The notes below the pieces were generated by a model, which was given only the letters and a program-made list of their open reading frames with translations, did no database searches and was not told the origin of the DNA. A stretch of DNA of 64,000 nucleotides from Mesoflavibacter profundi. Lineage in GTDB: Bacteria > Bacteroidota > Bacteroidia > Flavobacteriales > Flavobacteriaceae. How positions within the stretch are numbered: the stretch's first letter is position 1; every line of letters begins with the position of its first letter. Location: NCBI RefSeq assembly GCF_014764305.1, contig NZ_CP061703.1, positions 2,399,501 to 2,463,500 of the forward strand, in the 5' to 3' direction. A program made the translations under genes and the position numbers. Below are positions 17,217 through 26,358 of the stretch, piece by piece.

Positions 17217-19628
17217 TTATCTCAATTTAGGATAATTTGTTGGATTAGCTTCGTGCATAACAGCATAAACAGCTTCAAAAATATCTTCTAAAGATGGTTT
17301 AGAAAAATAATCACCATCTGTTCCATATGCTGGTCTATGCGGTTTAGCAGCTAATGTTTTTGGAACACTATCTAAGTGTTTAAATGCGCCTTGAGTGTTG
17401 ATGATTTCATCTAAAATGTAAGCGGAAGCGCCACCAGGCATATCCTCGTCAATAACCATTAATCGGTTAGTTTTTGCTACACTTTTTACAATATCATGAT
17501 TAATGTCTAACGGCAGTAAAGATTGTATATCTATAACTTCTGCATCTATACCAACTTCTAAAAGCTCTTTAGCTGCTTGCTCTACCATTCTAAGCGTAGA
17601 ACCGTAAGATACTAAGGTGATGTCTGTACCTTCTTTTACTGTTTCTACAACACCTATAGGTGTTTTAAATTCACCTATATTATTAGGTTTTGGTTCTTTT
17701 AAACGATAACCGTTAAGACATTCTACAATTAAAGCAGGTTCGTCGCTTTCTAGTAACGTATTATAAAAACCAGCAGCTTTTGTCATATTTCTTGGTACTA
17801 AAACATGAATACCTCTTACTAGGTTTAAAATACCGCCCATTTGTGATCCAGAATGCCAAATTCCTTCTAATCTATGTCCACGTGTACGTACAATTAATGG
17901 TGCTTTTTGTGTTGATTTTGTACGGTAACGTACTGTTGCTAAATCGTCACTAATTATTTGTAATGCGTACATTAAGTAATCTAAATACTGAATTTCTGCA
18001 ATTGGACGTAAACCACGCATAGCCATTCCTATACCTTGTCCTAATATAGTAGCTTCTCTAATTCCAGCATCTGCGATACGTAAATCTCCATATTTTTCTT
18101 GTAATCCTTCTAGTCCTTGGTTTACATCACCAATATTACCAGAGTCTTCTCCAAAAATTAAAGTTTCTGGATACTTGCTAAATATAGCGTCAAAATTATC
18201 ACGAATAACAACTCTACCATCAACTTGTTCTGGATTATCATCGTAAGTAGGTTTAACTTCTTCTATATGGATTGCAGCAGTTTCTGTTTCGTTTAATAGA
18301 TCTGAGCTATATTTTGGTTGAATTTCAGCAAAATAGTTTTCAATCCAAGTGATTAACTGGTTTTTTGCTTGGCTTTCTTCAGTAATCACATAACGTAATG
18401 CTTTTCTTGCAGTAGAAATAACGTCTTTACGATTTGGTTCTTTTATTTCATTTAAATCGTTTATCAGTTTTTCAATAAACACTTTATTACTGCTTGTACT
18501 TGCTAATGTGTTTAATAAAGTTACAGCTTCGTTTTTTTCATTTAAAATTGGTTTTAAATAACTTGTCCAAGCTGCTTTCTTACCATCTCTAACTTGCTTT
18601 TTTATGTTTTTTTCAATGGTCTCTAGCTCATCTTCTGTTGCAATGTTGTGAGATATCATCCAGTCACGCATCTTTACGTTGCAATCGTGTTCTCTTTCCC
18701 ATGTTAAACGGTCTTGAGATTTATAACGCTCGTGCGATCCAGAAGTAGAATGACCTTGTGGTTGAGTTAATTCTTGCACATGTATTAATACAGGTACGTG
18801 CTCTTCTCTGGCAATTTTACCTGCCATTTCATAGGTTTCGATTAAGTTAACGTAATCCCAACCTTTTACACGAAGAATTTCATATCCTTGGTTGTCTTTA
18901 TCACGTTGAAATCCTTTTAAAATTTCAGATATATTTTCTTTAGTAGTTTGGTGTTTTGCGTGTACAGAAATACCGTATTCGTCATCCCAAACGCTTATAA
19001 CCATTGGTACTTGAAGTACACCAGCAGCGTTTATAGTTTCAAAAAATAATCCTTCACTAGTACTTGCGTTACCAATTGTTCCCCATGCAACTTCGTTACC
19101 TTGATTTGAAAATTTTTCGGTATCTATACCTTCAACATGTCTATAAATTTTAGAAGCTTGTGCTAGACCTAATAATCTAGGCATTTGCCCAGCTGTTGGT
19201 GATATATCAGAACTAGAATTTTTTTGTTTGGTTAGATCTTTCCAGTTTCCTTTTTCATCTAAACTATGCGTAGCAAAATGTCCGCCCATTTGTCGTCCAG
19301 CACTCATAGGTTCTTCCTTAAGATCTGTATTTGCATATAGACCTGCAAAAAATTGCTCTATAGATAATTCTCCTATTGCCATCATAAATGTTTGATCGCG
19401 ATAGTATCCAGATCTAAAATCCCCATTTTTAAATGCTTTTGCTAAAGCTAGTTGTGGTACTTCTTTACCATCACCAAAAATACCGAATTTTGCTTTTCCG
19501 GTTAACACTTCTCTACGTCCAAGTAAGCTACATTCTCTACTAGTTATAGCTACTTTATAGTCGTTTAAAACTTCTGTTTTGAAGTCTTCAAAAGAAAGTG
19601 CATTTTTTGTGTTAGATTTTGTTTGCAT
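17217..19628 (-). CDS. Branched-chain 2-oxoacid dehydrogenase E1, fused alpha and beta subunits
   Basis: Thiamine-diphosphate E1 component that decarboxylates 2-oxoacids (branched-chain type, the source of iso-fatty acid primers typical of flavobacteria). The 803 residues comprise the E1-alpha part (~20-370; YYRDQTFMMAIG, MSAGRQMGGHFA, and the TPP/metal motif GTIGNASTSEG...VWDDEYGIS) and the E1-beta part (~460-800; GEDSGNIGDVNQG, AEIQYLDYLMYALQ, SGSQMGG, DIQSLLPLD). Alpha and beta are separate genes in most bacteria; this fusion is a normal Bacteroidota form. E2 and E3 are not nearby. A TTG-N20-TATTTTTG promoter precedes it. Confidence 0.9.
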   Translation of the reverse strand: MQTKSNTKNALSFEDFKTEVLNDYKVAITSRECSLLGRREVLTGKAKFGIFGDGKEVPQLALAKAFKNGDFRSGYYRDQTFMMAIGELSIEQFFAGLYANTDLKEEPMSAGRQMGGHFATHSLDEKGNWKDLTKQKNSSSDISPTAGQMPRLLGLAQASKIYRHVEGIDTEKFSNQGNEVAWGTIGNASTSEGLFFETINAAGVLQVPMVISVWDDEYGISVHAKHQTTKENISEILKGFQRDKDNQGYEILRVKGWDYVNLIETYEMAGKIAREEHVPVLIHVQELTQPQGHSTSGSHERYKSQDRLTWEREHDCNVKMRDWMISHNIATEDELETIEKNIKKQVRDGKKAAWTSYLKPILNEKNEAVTLLNTLASTSSNKVFIEKLINDLNEIKEPNRKDVISTARKALRYVITEESQAKNQLITWIENYFAEIQPKYSSDLLNETETAAIHIEEVKPTYDDNPEQVDGRVVIRDNFDAIFSKYPETLIFGEDSGNIGDVNQGLEGLQEKYGDLRIADAGIREATILGQGIGMAMRGLRPIAEIQYLDYLMYALQIISDDLATVRYRTKSTQKAPLIVRTRGHRLEGIWHSGSQMGGILNLVRGIHVLVPRNMTKAAGFYNTLLESDEPALIVECLNGYRLKEPKPNNIGEFKTPIGVVETVKEGTDITLVSYGSTLRMVEQAAKELLEVGIDAEVIDIQSLLPLDINHDIVKSVAKTNRLMVIDEDMPGGASAYILDEIINTQGAFKHLDSVPKTLAAKPHRPAYGTDGDYFSKPSLEDIFEAVYAVMHEANPTNYPKLR

Positions 19629-19650
19629 AAATTAAGGAATAAGTTACGAG

Positions 19651-19681
19651 CAAAAATAGGTATTTAATCTGATTTTTGCAA
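19651..19681 (-). promoter_or_regulatory. Bacteroidota-type promoter for the E1 gene
   Basis: Minus strand: TTG at 19681-19679, 20-nt spacer, TATTTTTG at 19658-19651, matching TTG...TAnnTTTG. It would start transcription ~15-20 nt before ATG 19628. Confidence 0.6.
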
Positions 19682-19802
19682 TTTGGTTTTGTCTTAAAAT
19701 TATGAGAAAAATATAATTTAAGTTATATTTTTTTGTTAAAAATGCATTATTGTTTCAAATATAGCATTTCTGTTAAGAATTTTTTAAAATAATTAGTAGT
19801 GA

Positions 19803-22634
19803 TTAATACCATCTTCTTGTAAATAATCCTAACAGTGTTTTTGGAGATAAAGTGACAATAAATCTTATTTTTTGATCATAATTTGGTTGCCCAATTTCCC
19901 AACCTAAATTAGAGTATATAGGTAGATATAATTCAAAATAATCTTCTACTAGATTTAATCTTATACCAGAATCGTAGACAAACTTTGGATGAAAATTTTG
20001 GTTTTTTATTATTCCAACATCACCATAAACCATAATGTATCGCCATAACGTTGCACTAGTGTTTAAAGTGGTAATCCATTGGTTGGCAAATGGTTGAGGT
20101 AATTTGGATTTAAATCCTCCTTCTGCAATAATAAGTTGTTGACTAAGTAATCCTTGTTCTTCGCTTCTTCCTAAATAATCGTAATCAAATAAATAATCTG
20201 TTGGTCTGTCTAAAGCAAAACTAAAAAAATCCGATTCTTGATACGTTTTGTTATACAGAAATAAACCAGTAAATATGCGTACGTTAAATTGTTTATTTTT
20301 TTCGTTTAGATTTCTAAATTCTAGTGTTGTTGAAAGTTTTCCAAAATTTTCTGCAAATTGTAAATCTATGTTCCAATATTGAGATTCTTTAAGGTTTCTA
20401 TCATTTATACCATATCTACCATTAAATACAGCGTATTTAGGTTGACCAATGGTTTCAAATTCTCCTGTAGGGTCAACTTCTCGGTTAATGTTTACATATC
20501 TAAATGTTAAAAATTCTCTTTTATTATCTCTTAAATTTTTATGGTCTCTAAAGGTGAAATCTATAAACGGTGTAAAGCTTGTGTATGATAAATTAGGAGC
20601 ATAATTATAATAATTTCCTGATAACCCATATCTTGTTCTAAAGTTGTCTGAATCTTCTGGTCTTGCACTGTAAGAAACCGATGCGCTTCCTACTAACTGT
20701 TTGCTTTTTACACCAAATTTTGGGCTTAGCTTGTAATTTAATCGTTTTGTTAATAACGTTTTATTGTAAAGTTTTAATCCAGGTGATAATCCGTCGTAAA
20801 AATTATATTCAAATTCTGGCATGAAAAAAACTTGACTATAATTAGGATCTTCTATGTCTTTAAATAATCTAAATTGTAAAGGTTTATTGGTTAAGAAAAA
20901 TCCGTTAAGTTTTTTAAAATTATTACGCTGATTAAATTCTGGAACAACATTATCGTAATTTAAAGCTAATACATCTGGATCTGAATTAGGAATAACAATA
21001 CTTTTTGTGCCTTTAAAACCATTTATCCATTGTTTGGATGTTACGCTATCATTTTTTAATGTAAAAAGCGCAATTGGCATATTATTATCTCTAAGGTTTT
21101 TTATAGAAATTTCTAAAGAGTCTTTTTTCTTTTTAACTTTTTTAATTCTATAATCTATTTTAGTATTTGTAGTTAAATAATCATCAAAAAACCACTTTGT
21201 ATCCTTGTTTGTATTGCTATTTATTAGCTTTTTAAAAGTTGCTGAGTTTATAGGTTTAAACTTATTGGTTTTTACAAAATCTGATAGTTTAGAATCTACT
21301 AAGTTATTTCCTATATAATCGTCTAAATAATTTAATCCTACAGCAGCTTTATACTTACTAGATATATTTTTATTAAATTTTAATAGACTGTCCTTAGTCA
21401 TAGTCAAAGGTTGATCCAGATTTGTTCTTGCCATATGCATATACAAAAATGGATATTGATCATTAAAATTTAAATCTGAAGCATGAAATGCTCTTACGCC
21501 CCAAATATTTGCTAGTTTTCCTAAAATTTTTTGGTCTGGATAATAAGTTTCTACATACTTCATTAAGTAGTAAATTTGAATACCATCTATTAGCCAATAA
21601 TCTTTTCTTGGATTAACATGTAAAGTGTTTTCTAAATAACTGCGTAAAGCGGTTTTTAAAATTTTAAGTTCATATTGAAAAGTGTCTTCAAAAGGTCTTA
21701 TAAAATCAGGTAATAAGTTTAATCCATAAATAGGATCTTTTTTATAATCTATCCATGTTAATAACATTTTATCATGAGGATAATCACCTAAATGCTCTGT
21801 AATAAACTGAGTAACTTTATCGGTAGCAATTGCAACTTCTTCAGGTTTTAAATCTTCTGTATCTATATTTGATTGAATGTTGAAAAAATCGGTTTGGATT
21901 GTTTTATAATCGTTATTTTTTACTAATGAAAATTTAGATGAAAGCCTATCATTACCAGTAAACTCTGTAGTGATAATAGTATCTCTAGTTATAGTTGATT
22001 TTGTTTCTAGATCTGTTAATGCTGTAAAGTTGTTAGGATACGATACTGTTAAGTTAATTGAAGAAACCGGCAGGTATAAATCGTCTAAATCTTTATTGCT
22101 GTAATACTGCCATTCTCCATCAAATATAGCAGGAGTAATGTACCAAAACCTTAAGTTATAATCGCCATTATCTGTTACACCATATCGTGTAAACTTATTA
22201 TTAGGTATTTGTACAATATATTTTAATTGTAAAGTGTAACTATTGTTAGGTTTTAGAGGCTGGTTAAGAGCGACTTTTATTACATCTGGATGTTTTTTGT
22301 CTAATCTTTCAAAAAAAACAGGTGTATTGTTTTGATTGATGCTGGTTATTGCGGTAAAACCTCGATCCTCATTTTTAGCAAAATGAAAAGTAGTTTTAAA
22401 TTCATCTGCAAATCTTTCTGCTAATGGTGTAGTTTTAGAACTGTAACTATGGCTCCAATCATTTAAGTAAATGGTATCTAAAACTTTATTGCTTGTATTT
22501 GTGTAAGTTAGTTCTTGACTAATGGCAATACTATGTTTAGCAGTGTTAAATACAGCATTTATATCAATTTTATTTTGACTAAAACTCAATACAGATGTGC
22601 ATAAACATATAAATAATAAGAAGTAATTTTTCAA
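19803..22634 (-). CDS. M1-aminopeptidase-like protein without zinc motif, fused to an outer-membrane barrel-like domain
   Basis: A 943-residue exported protein (signal peptide to ~residue 20, SVLSFSQ). Residues ~25-470 have the layout of M1-family aminopeptidases: an N-terminal beta domain (TYTNTSNKVLDTIYLNDWSHSY), then a helical region where the WLxEG motif appears as YWLIDGIQIYYLMKY. The expected HExxH zinc site upstream of it is absent (the aligned stretch reads YELKI), so it is probably not a peptidase. Residues ~580-943 are alternating aromatic strands ending in RRWY, like an outer-membrane beta-barrel with C-terminal aromatic. Role unknown: perhaps binding or assembly of surface peptides. 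Confidence 0.75.
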   Translation of the reverse strand: MKNYFLLFICLCTSVLSFSQNKIDINAVFNTAKHSIAISQELTYTNTSNKVLDTIYLNDWSHSYSSKTTPLAERFADEFKTTFHFAKNEDRGFTAITSINQNNTPVFFERLDKKHPDVIKVALNQPLKPNNSYTLQLKYIVQIPNNKFTRYGVTDNGDYNLRFWYITPAIFDGEWQYYSNKDLDDLYLPVSSINLTVSYPNNFTALTDLETKSTITRDTIITTEFTGNDRLSSKFSLVKNNDYKTIQTDFFNIQSNIDTEDLKPEEVAIATDKVTQFITEHLGDYPHDKMLLTWIDYKKDPIYGLNLLPDFIRPFEDTFQYELKILKTALRSYLENTLHVNPRKDYWLIDGIQIYYLMKYVETYYPDQKILGKLANIWGVRAFHASDLNFNDQYPFLYMHMARTNLDQPLTMTKDSLLKFNKNISSKYKAAVGLNYLDDYIGNNLVDSKLSDFVKTNKFKPINSATFKKLINSNTNKDTKWFFDDYLTTNTKIDYRIKKVKKKKDSLEISIKNLRDNNMPIALFTLKNDSVTSKQWINGFKGTKSIVIPNSDPDVLALNYDNVVPEFNQRNNFKKLNGFFLTNKPLQFRLFKDIEDPNYSQVFFMPEFEYNFYDGLSPGLKLYNKTLLTKRLNYKLSPKFGVKSKQLVGSASVSYSARPEDSDNFRTRYGLSGNYYNYAPNLSYTSFTPFIDFTFRDHKNLRDNKREFLTFRYVNINREVDPTGEFETIGQPKYAVFNGRYGINDRNLKESQYWNIDLQFAENFGKLSTTLEFRNLNEKNKQFNVRIFTGLFLYNKTYQESDFFSFALDRPTDYLFDYDYLGRSEEQGLLSQQLIIAEGGFKSKLPQPFANQWITTLNTSATLWRYIMVYGDVGIIKNQNFHPKFVYDSGIRLNLVEDYFELYLPIYSNLGWEIGQPNYDQKIRFIVTLSPKTLLGLFTRRWY

Positions 22635-22783
22635 TACGATACTATATAATGATTTAGGGTGAAAATCACACTTTTATATAATAGTGTAAGCTTCGCAATT
22701 TTTAGTTTAAATAACGTGAAATTTTTTTAAATCTTATAATTTTTAGAAATGTTTATGTTATAAAAGTTAGAATTAATACACTT

Positions 22784-24283
22784 TTACAACTCAAACCAGC
22801 TTGAGACTCTTGTCTCTTGATTAGGAATAAAACTTTTATGAATAAACTCATTATTCGCTTTGTTGTATTCATAATCTTCAGCCCATTCTTTATGGTTTTT
22901 GGCTAAAGCTTCTATGCTATTACATACATAATCTACTTCATCACAAGTGGTTGTAGGATGTATAGACATACGTATCCAACCTGGTTTTTGAGATAAATTA
23001 CCAGCAGTAATTTCGCAGGTTAACGAGTGAGATTTTTCTTTGTCTACATGCAATAAATAATGTCCGTAAGTACCTGCACAACTGCATCCACCACGTGTTT
23101 GAATACCAAATTTATCGTTCAATAATTTAACACCTAAATTAAAGTGTAAATCTTCAATGTAAAAGGAATAAATACCTAAGCGGTCTTCATGTTCTTTAGC
23201 CAAAATGTGTAATCCATTAATTTGATTTAAACGCTTAAATATTTGCGAAGACATTTCGTGTTCTCTATCTAATATGTTTTTTACGCCCATTTGGTCTTTT
23301 AGCTTTATAGCTAAAGCCGTTTTAATTGTTTGTAAAAAACCTGGCGTACCACCATCTTCGCGATCTTCGATACTATCTATATATTTATGTTCTCCCCAAG
23401 GATTTGTCCAGCTTACAGTACCGCCACCAGGACAATCCGGAATCATATTTTTATATAATTTTTTATTGAAAACCAAAACGCCAGATGTTCCTGGTCCGCC
23501 TAAAAATTTATGAGGAGAGAAAAATACTGCGTCTAAATAAGCCTCTTCATCTTCTGGATGCATATTAATATCTACGTAAGGTGCTGCGCAAGCAAAATCT
23601 ACAAAACAAACACCACCATGTTGATGCATAGTTTTAGCAATTTGGTGGTATGGAGTTTTTAAACCAGTAACATTGGATGCTGCAGTTACAGAAGCAATTT
23701 TTAATGGACAGTCTTTGTATTGTTCAAGTAAAATTTCAAGGTTTTTCATACAGAATAAACCATCTTCTCCTGCAGGAATAACTTCAACTTTAGCCATAGT
23801 TTCTAACCAAGACGTTTGGTTAGAATGATGCTCCATATGTGTAACAAACACAACAGGTTTAAGTTCGTTAGGTATGTTAGTGTATTTGCTTAAATTTTCA
23901 GGAACTTTTATTCCTAAAATACGTTGAAATTTATTGACTACGCTAGTCATACCATTTCCAGCAACTATTAAAACATCATCTTTATTACTATTAACATGAC
24001 CTTTAATAATTTGTCTTGCTTTATGATACGCATTTGTCATTGCAGTACCAGATACTGTAGTTTCGGTATGTGTATTGGCTACAAAAGGACCAAATAAATT
24101 AATTAATTTTTCTTCAATTGGTCTGTACAATCTACCGGAAGCTGTCCAATCTGTATATACCATTTTTTGATTTCCGTAAGGCGATTCAAATTCTTGGTCT
24201 ATTCCTATAATATGTTCTCTAAATTGAGAGAAATAAGATTCTAAACTAGATGCTTCTTGAGTTTTTTTGTTTGTAGAATACAT
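22784..24283 (-). CDS. Class V aminotransferase-fold PLP enzyme (cysteine desulfurase-like)
   Basis: A 499-residue fold-type I PLP enzyme. The Schiff-base lysine lies in FFSPHKFLGGPGTSG, the His that stacks on PLP in THMEHHSNQTSW, and the ASNVTGLKTPYHQIA and VDFACAAPYVDI motifs are those of the NifS/SufS/CsdA group. The segment TRGGCSCAGTYGH has Cys residues where desulfurases carry the mobile catalytic Cys. It is ~90 residues longer than SufS and has no suf or isc neighbours, so the sulphur-acceptor role is unsure; alternative: kynureninase- or isopenicillin epimerase-like reaction. Confidence 0.83.
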   Translation of the reverse strand: MYSTNKKTQEASSLESYFSQFREHIIGIDQEFESPYGNQKMVYTDWTASGRLYRPIEEKLINLFGPFVANTHTETTVSGTAMTNAYHKARQIIKGHVNSNKDDVLIVAGNGMTSVVNKFQRILGIKVPENLSKYTNIPNELKPVVFVTHMEHHSNQTSWLETMAKVEVIPAGEDGLFCMKNLEILLEQYKDCPLKIASVTAASNVTGLKTPYHQIAKTMHQHGGVCFVDFACAAPYVDINMHPEDEEAYLDAVFFSPHKFLGGPGTSGVLVFNKKLYKNMIPDCPGGGTVSWTNPWGEHKYIDSIEDREDGGTPGFLQTIKTALAIKLKDQMGVKNILDREHEMSSQIFKRLNQINGLHILAKEHEDRLGIYSFYIEDLHFNLGVKLLNDKFGIQTRGGCSCAGTYGHYLLHVDKEKSHSLTCEITAGNLSQKPGWIRMSIHPTTTCDEVDYVCNSIEALAKNHKEWAEDYEYNKANNEFIHKSFIPNQETRVSSWFEL

Positions 24284-24310
24284 AGCTTGGTTGTTTTACG
24301 TAATAATATA

Positions 24311-25699
24311 CTAAATATTAGCGATTTCTTTAATTTCAGAAATAATTTTTTCTGCCAAAGTATCTGCTTCTTTTTGAGATTTTGCTTCAGTATATATTCT
24401 AATAATTGGTTCTGTGTTACTTTTTCTTAAATGAGCCCAACATTCAGCAAAATCAATTTTCACACCATCTATAGTGGTTAAATTTTCATTACTGTATTTG
24501 TCTTCCATTGCTTTTAAAATAGCATCAACATCTAGAGTAGGCGTTAATTCTATCTTTTTCTTACTCATAAAGTAGCTAGTGTAAGTTTTTCTAAGTTCGC
24601 TAACACTCATTTTTTTATCAGCTAAAAGACTTAAAAATAAAGCTACTCCAACTAAGGCATCACGACCGTAATGCGACGCAGGATAAATAATTCCGCCATT
24701 ACCTTCTCCACCAATAACAGCGTTGTTTTTCTTCATTAATTCAACCACATTTACTTCTCCAACAGCTGAAGCTTGGTAAGTTCCACCATGCTTTTCGGTA
24801 ACATCTCTTAAGGCTCTAGTCGAGCTCATGTTACTAACAGTATTACCAGGTGTTTGACTTAAAACCCAGTCCGCACAAGCTACAAGCGTATATTCTTCAC
24901 CAAACATATTTCCGTTTTCATCCATAAACGCTAAACGATCTACGTCTGGATCTACAACAATACCAAAGTCTGCGTGATGTTTTTTTACAGCATCACTTAA
25001 ATCGCCTAAATGTTCTTTTAAAGGTTCTGGGTTATGAGGAAAATGACCTGTTGGATCACAATATAATTTAACGGTTTCTACACCTAAATGTTCTAAAAGT
25101 AATGGAATAGCAATGCCGCCAGTACTATTTACACCATCAACAACAACCTTAAAATTGGCGTCTTCTATTGCTTTTTTATTCACTAAATCTAAAGCTAACA
25201 CTTCCTCAACATGCAAATCAAAGTAAGCGTCGTTTTTAGTAATTTCACCTAAATCATCAACTTCTGCAAATGTCATGTTATCAGATTCGGCAATTTCTAA
25301 TATTTTTTGTCCTTCTTTACCATTTAAAAATTCACCTTTTGCGTTAAGCAACTTTAGAGCATTCCATTGTTTTGGGTTATGACTTGCAGTTAAAATAATG
25401 CCGCCATCTGCATGCTCCATTGGTACCGCAAGTTCTACTGTTGGTGTTGTAGACAGACCTAAATCAACCACGTTTATACCTAAACCTACAAGCGTATTCA
25501 TTACTAAATTCTGGATCATGTCACCAGATAAACGCGCATCGCGACCAACTACAACTTTATAATCTGTTTTATCACGTTGTTGTTTTAGCCACGTCCCGTA
25601 AGCCGATGCAAATTTTACTGCATCAATTGGTGTTAAGTTGTCTCCAACGTTACCGCCAATAGTTCCTCTAATTCCTGATATAGATTTTATAAGTGTCAT
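24311..25699 (-). CDS. glmM: Phosphoglucosamine mutase
   Basis: Interconverts glucosamine-6-P and glucosamine-1-P on the way to UDP-GlcNAc for peptidoglycan and lipid A. The 462-residue product has ISGIRGTIGG at the N-terminus, the phosphoserine loop LTASHNPKQWNALK, the metal loop DPDVDRLAF, the sugar-specificity loop GGEGNGGIIYP and the phosphate-binding RKSNTEPIIRIY. ATG 25699 is chosen because it starts exactly at the conserved N-terminus; the ORF upstream has no family residues. Phosphomannomutase activity is the main alternative in this superfamily. Confidence 0.87.
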   Translation of the reverse strand: MTLIKSISGIRGTIGGNVGDNLTPIDAVKFASAYGTWLKQQRDKTDYKVVVGRDARLSGDMIQNLVMNTLVGLGINVVDLGLSTTPTVELAVPMEHADGGIILTASHNPKQWNALKLLNAKGEFLNGKEGQKILEIAESDNMTFAEVDDLGEITKNDAYFDLHVEEVLALDLVNKKAIEDANFKVVVDGVNSTGGIAIPLLLEHLGVETVKLYCDPTGHFPHNPEPLKEHLGDLSDAVKKHHADFGIVVDPDVDRLAFMDENGNMFGEEYTLVACADWVLSQTPGNTVSNMSSTRALRDVTEKHGGTYQASAVGEVNVVELMKKNNAVIGGEGNGGIIYPASHYGRDALVGVALFLSLLADKKMSVSELRKTYTSYFMSKKKIELTPTLDVDAILKAMEDKYSNENLTTIDGVKIDFAECWAHLRKSNTEPIIRIYTEAKSQKEADTLAEKIISEIKEIANI

Positions 25700-25708
25700 T
25701 ATGTTCGT

Positions 25709-25716
25709 TATCTTTG
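25709..25716 (+). promoter_or_regulatory. -7 element for the acpH operon
   Basis: TATCTTTG matches TAnnTTTG and lies ~40 nt upstream of ATG 25759; no convincing TTG at the proper distance was found, so only the -7 box is claimed. Confidence 0.4.
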
Positions 25717-25758
25717 TTTTGTTGATTTTAAAAGTGTAAAAATACATATATTTATTGA

Positions 25759-26358
25759 ATGAACTACTTAGCGCATATCTACCTTTCCGGAAATAACAAA
25801 ATGCTAACTATTGGTAACTTTATCGCCGATGGAATACGTGGAAAAAAGTATAAAACCTACCCGATAGAAGTTCAAAAAGGTATATTATTACACCGTCAAA
25901 TCGATACCTTTACAGATGCGCATCCAACTGTTAGGCAAAGCACCAAAAGGCTTCATGAAAATTACGGACATTATTCTGGTATTATTGTAGATATTTTATA
26001 TGATCATTTTTTAGCCAAAAACTGGTCAAAATATTCTGATGTGCCTTTAGAAGATTATGCCGAAAATTTTTATCAAATCTTAACTGATAATATTGAAATT
26101 TTACCACAACGCATCCTAAAAATGATGCCACATTTAATCTCAGGAAATTGGCTATTAAGCTATGCAACAAAAGAAGGCATAGCAAAAGTTTTAGATGGAA
26201 TGAATAAGCGAACAAAAAATCGATCACAAATGAATTTAGCCACAAAAGAACTTGATTTATTTTATGACGAATTCGAAGCCGAATTCACCTCTTTTTTTGA
26301 AGAGCTTATCGCATTTTCAGAAGAAAAACTAATCCAAATCAACCAAGAATTATCATGA
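25759..26358 (+). CDS. acpH: ACP phosphodiesterase
   Basis: Hydrolase that removes the phosphopantetheine arm from holo-acyl carrier protein. The 199-residue sequence matches the family from the first residue (MNYLAHIYLSG), with NFIADGIRG, LHRQIDTFTDAHP (HRxID metal motif) and YDHFLAKNW. No signal peptide; cytoplasmic. Its stop overlaps the start of the gamma-glutamyltransferase gene by four bases (ATGA), suggesting translational coupling, although the two enzymes are not obviously linked. Divergent from glmM. Confidence 0.86.
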   Translation: MNYLAHIYLSGNNKMLTIGNFIADGIRGKKYKTYPIEVQKGILLHRQIDTFTDAHPTVRQSTKRLHENYGHYSGIIVDILYDHFLAKNWSKYSDVPLEDYAENFYQILTDNIEILPQRILKMMPHLISGNWLLSYATKEGIAKVLDGMNKRTKNRSQMNLATKELDLFYDEFEAEFTSFFEELIAFSEEKLIQINQELS

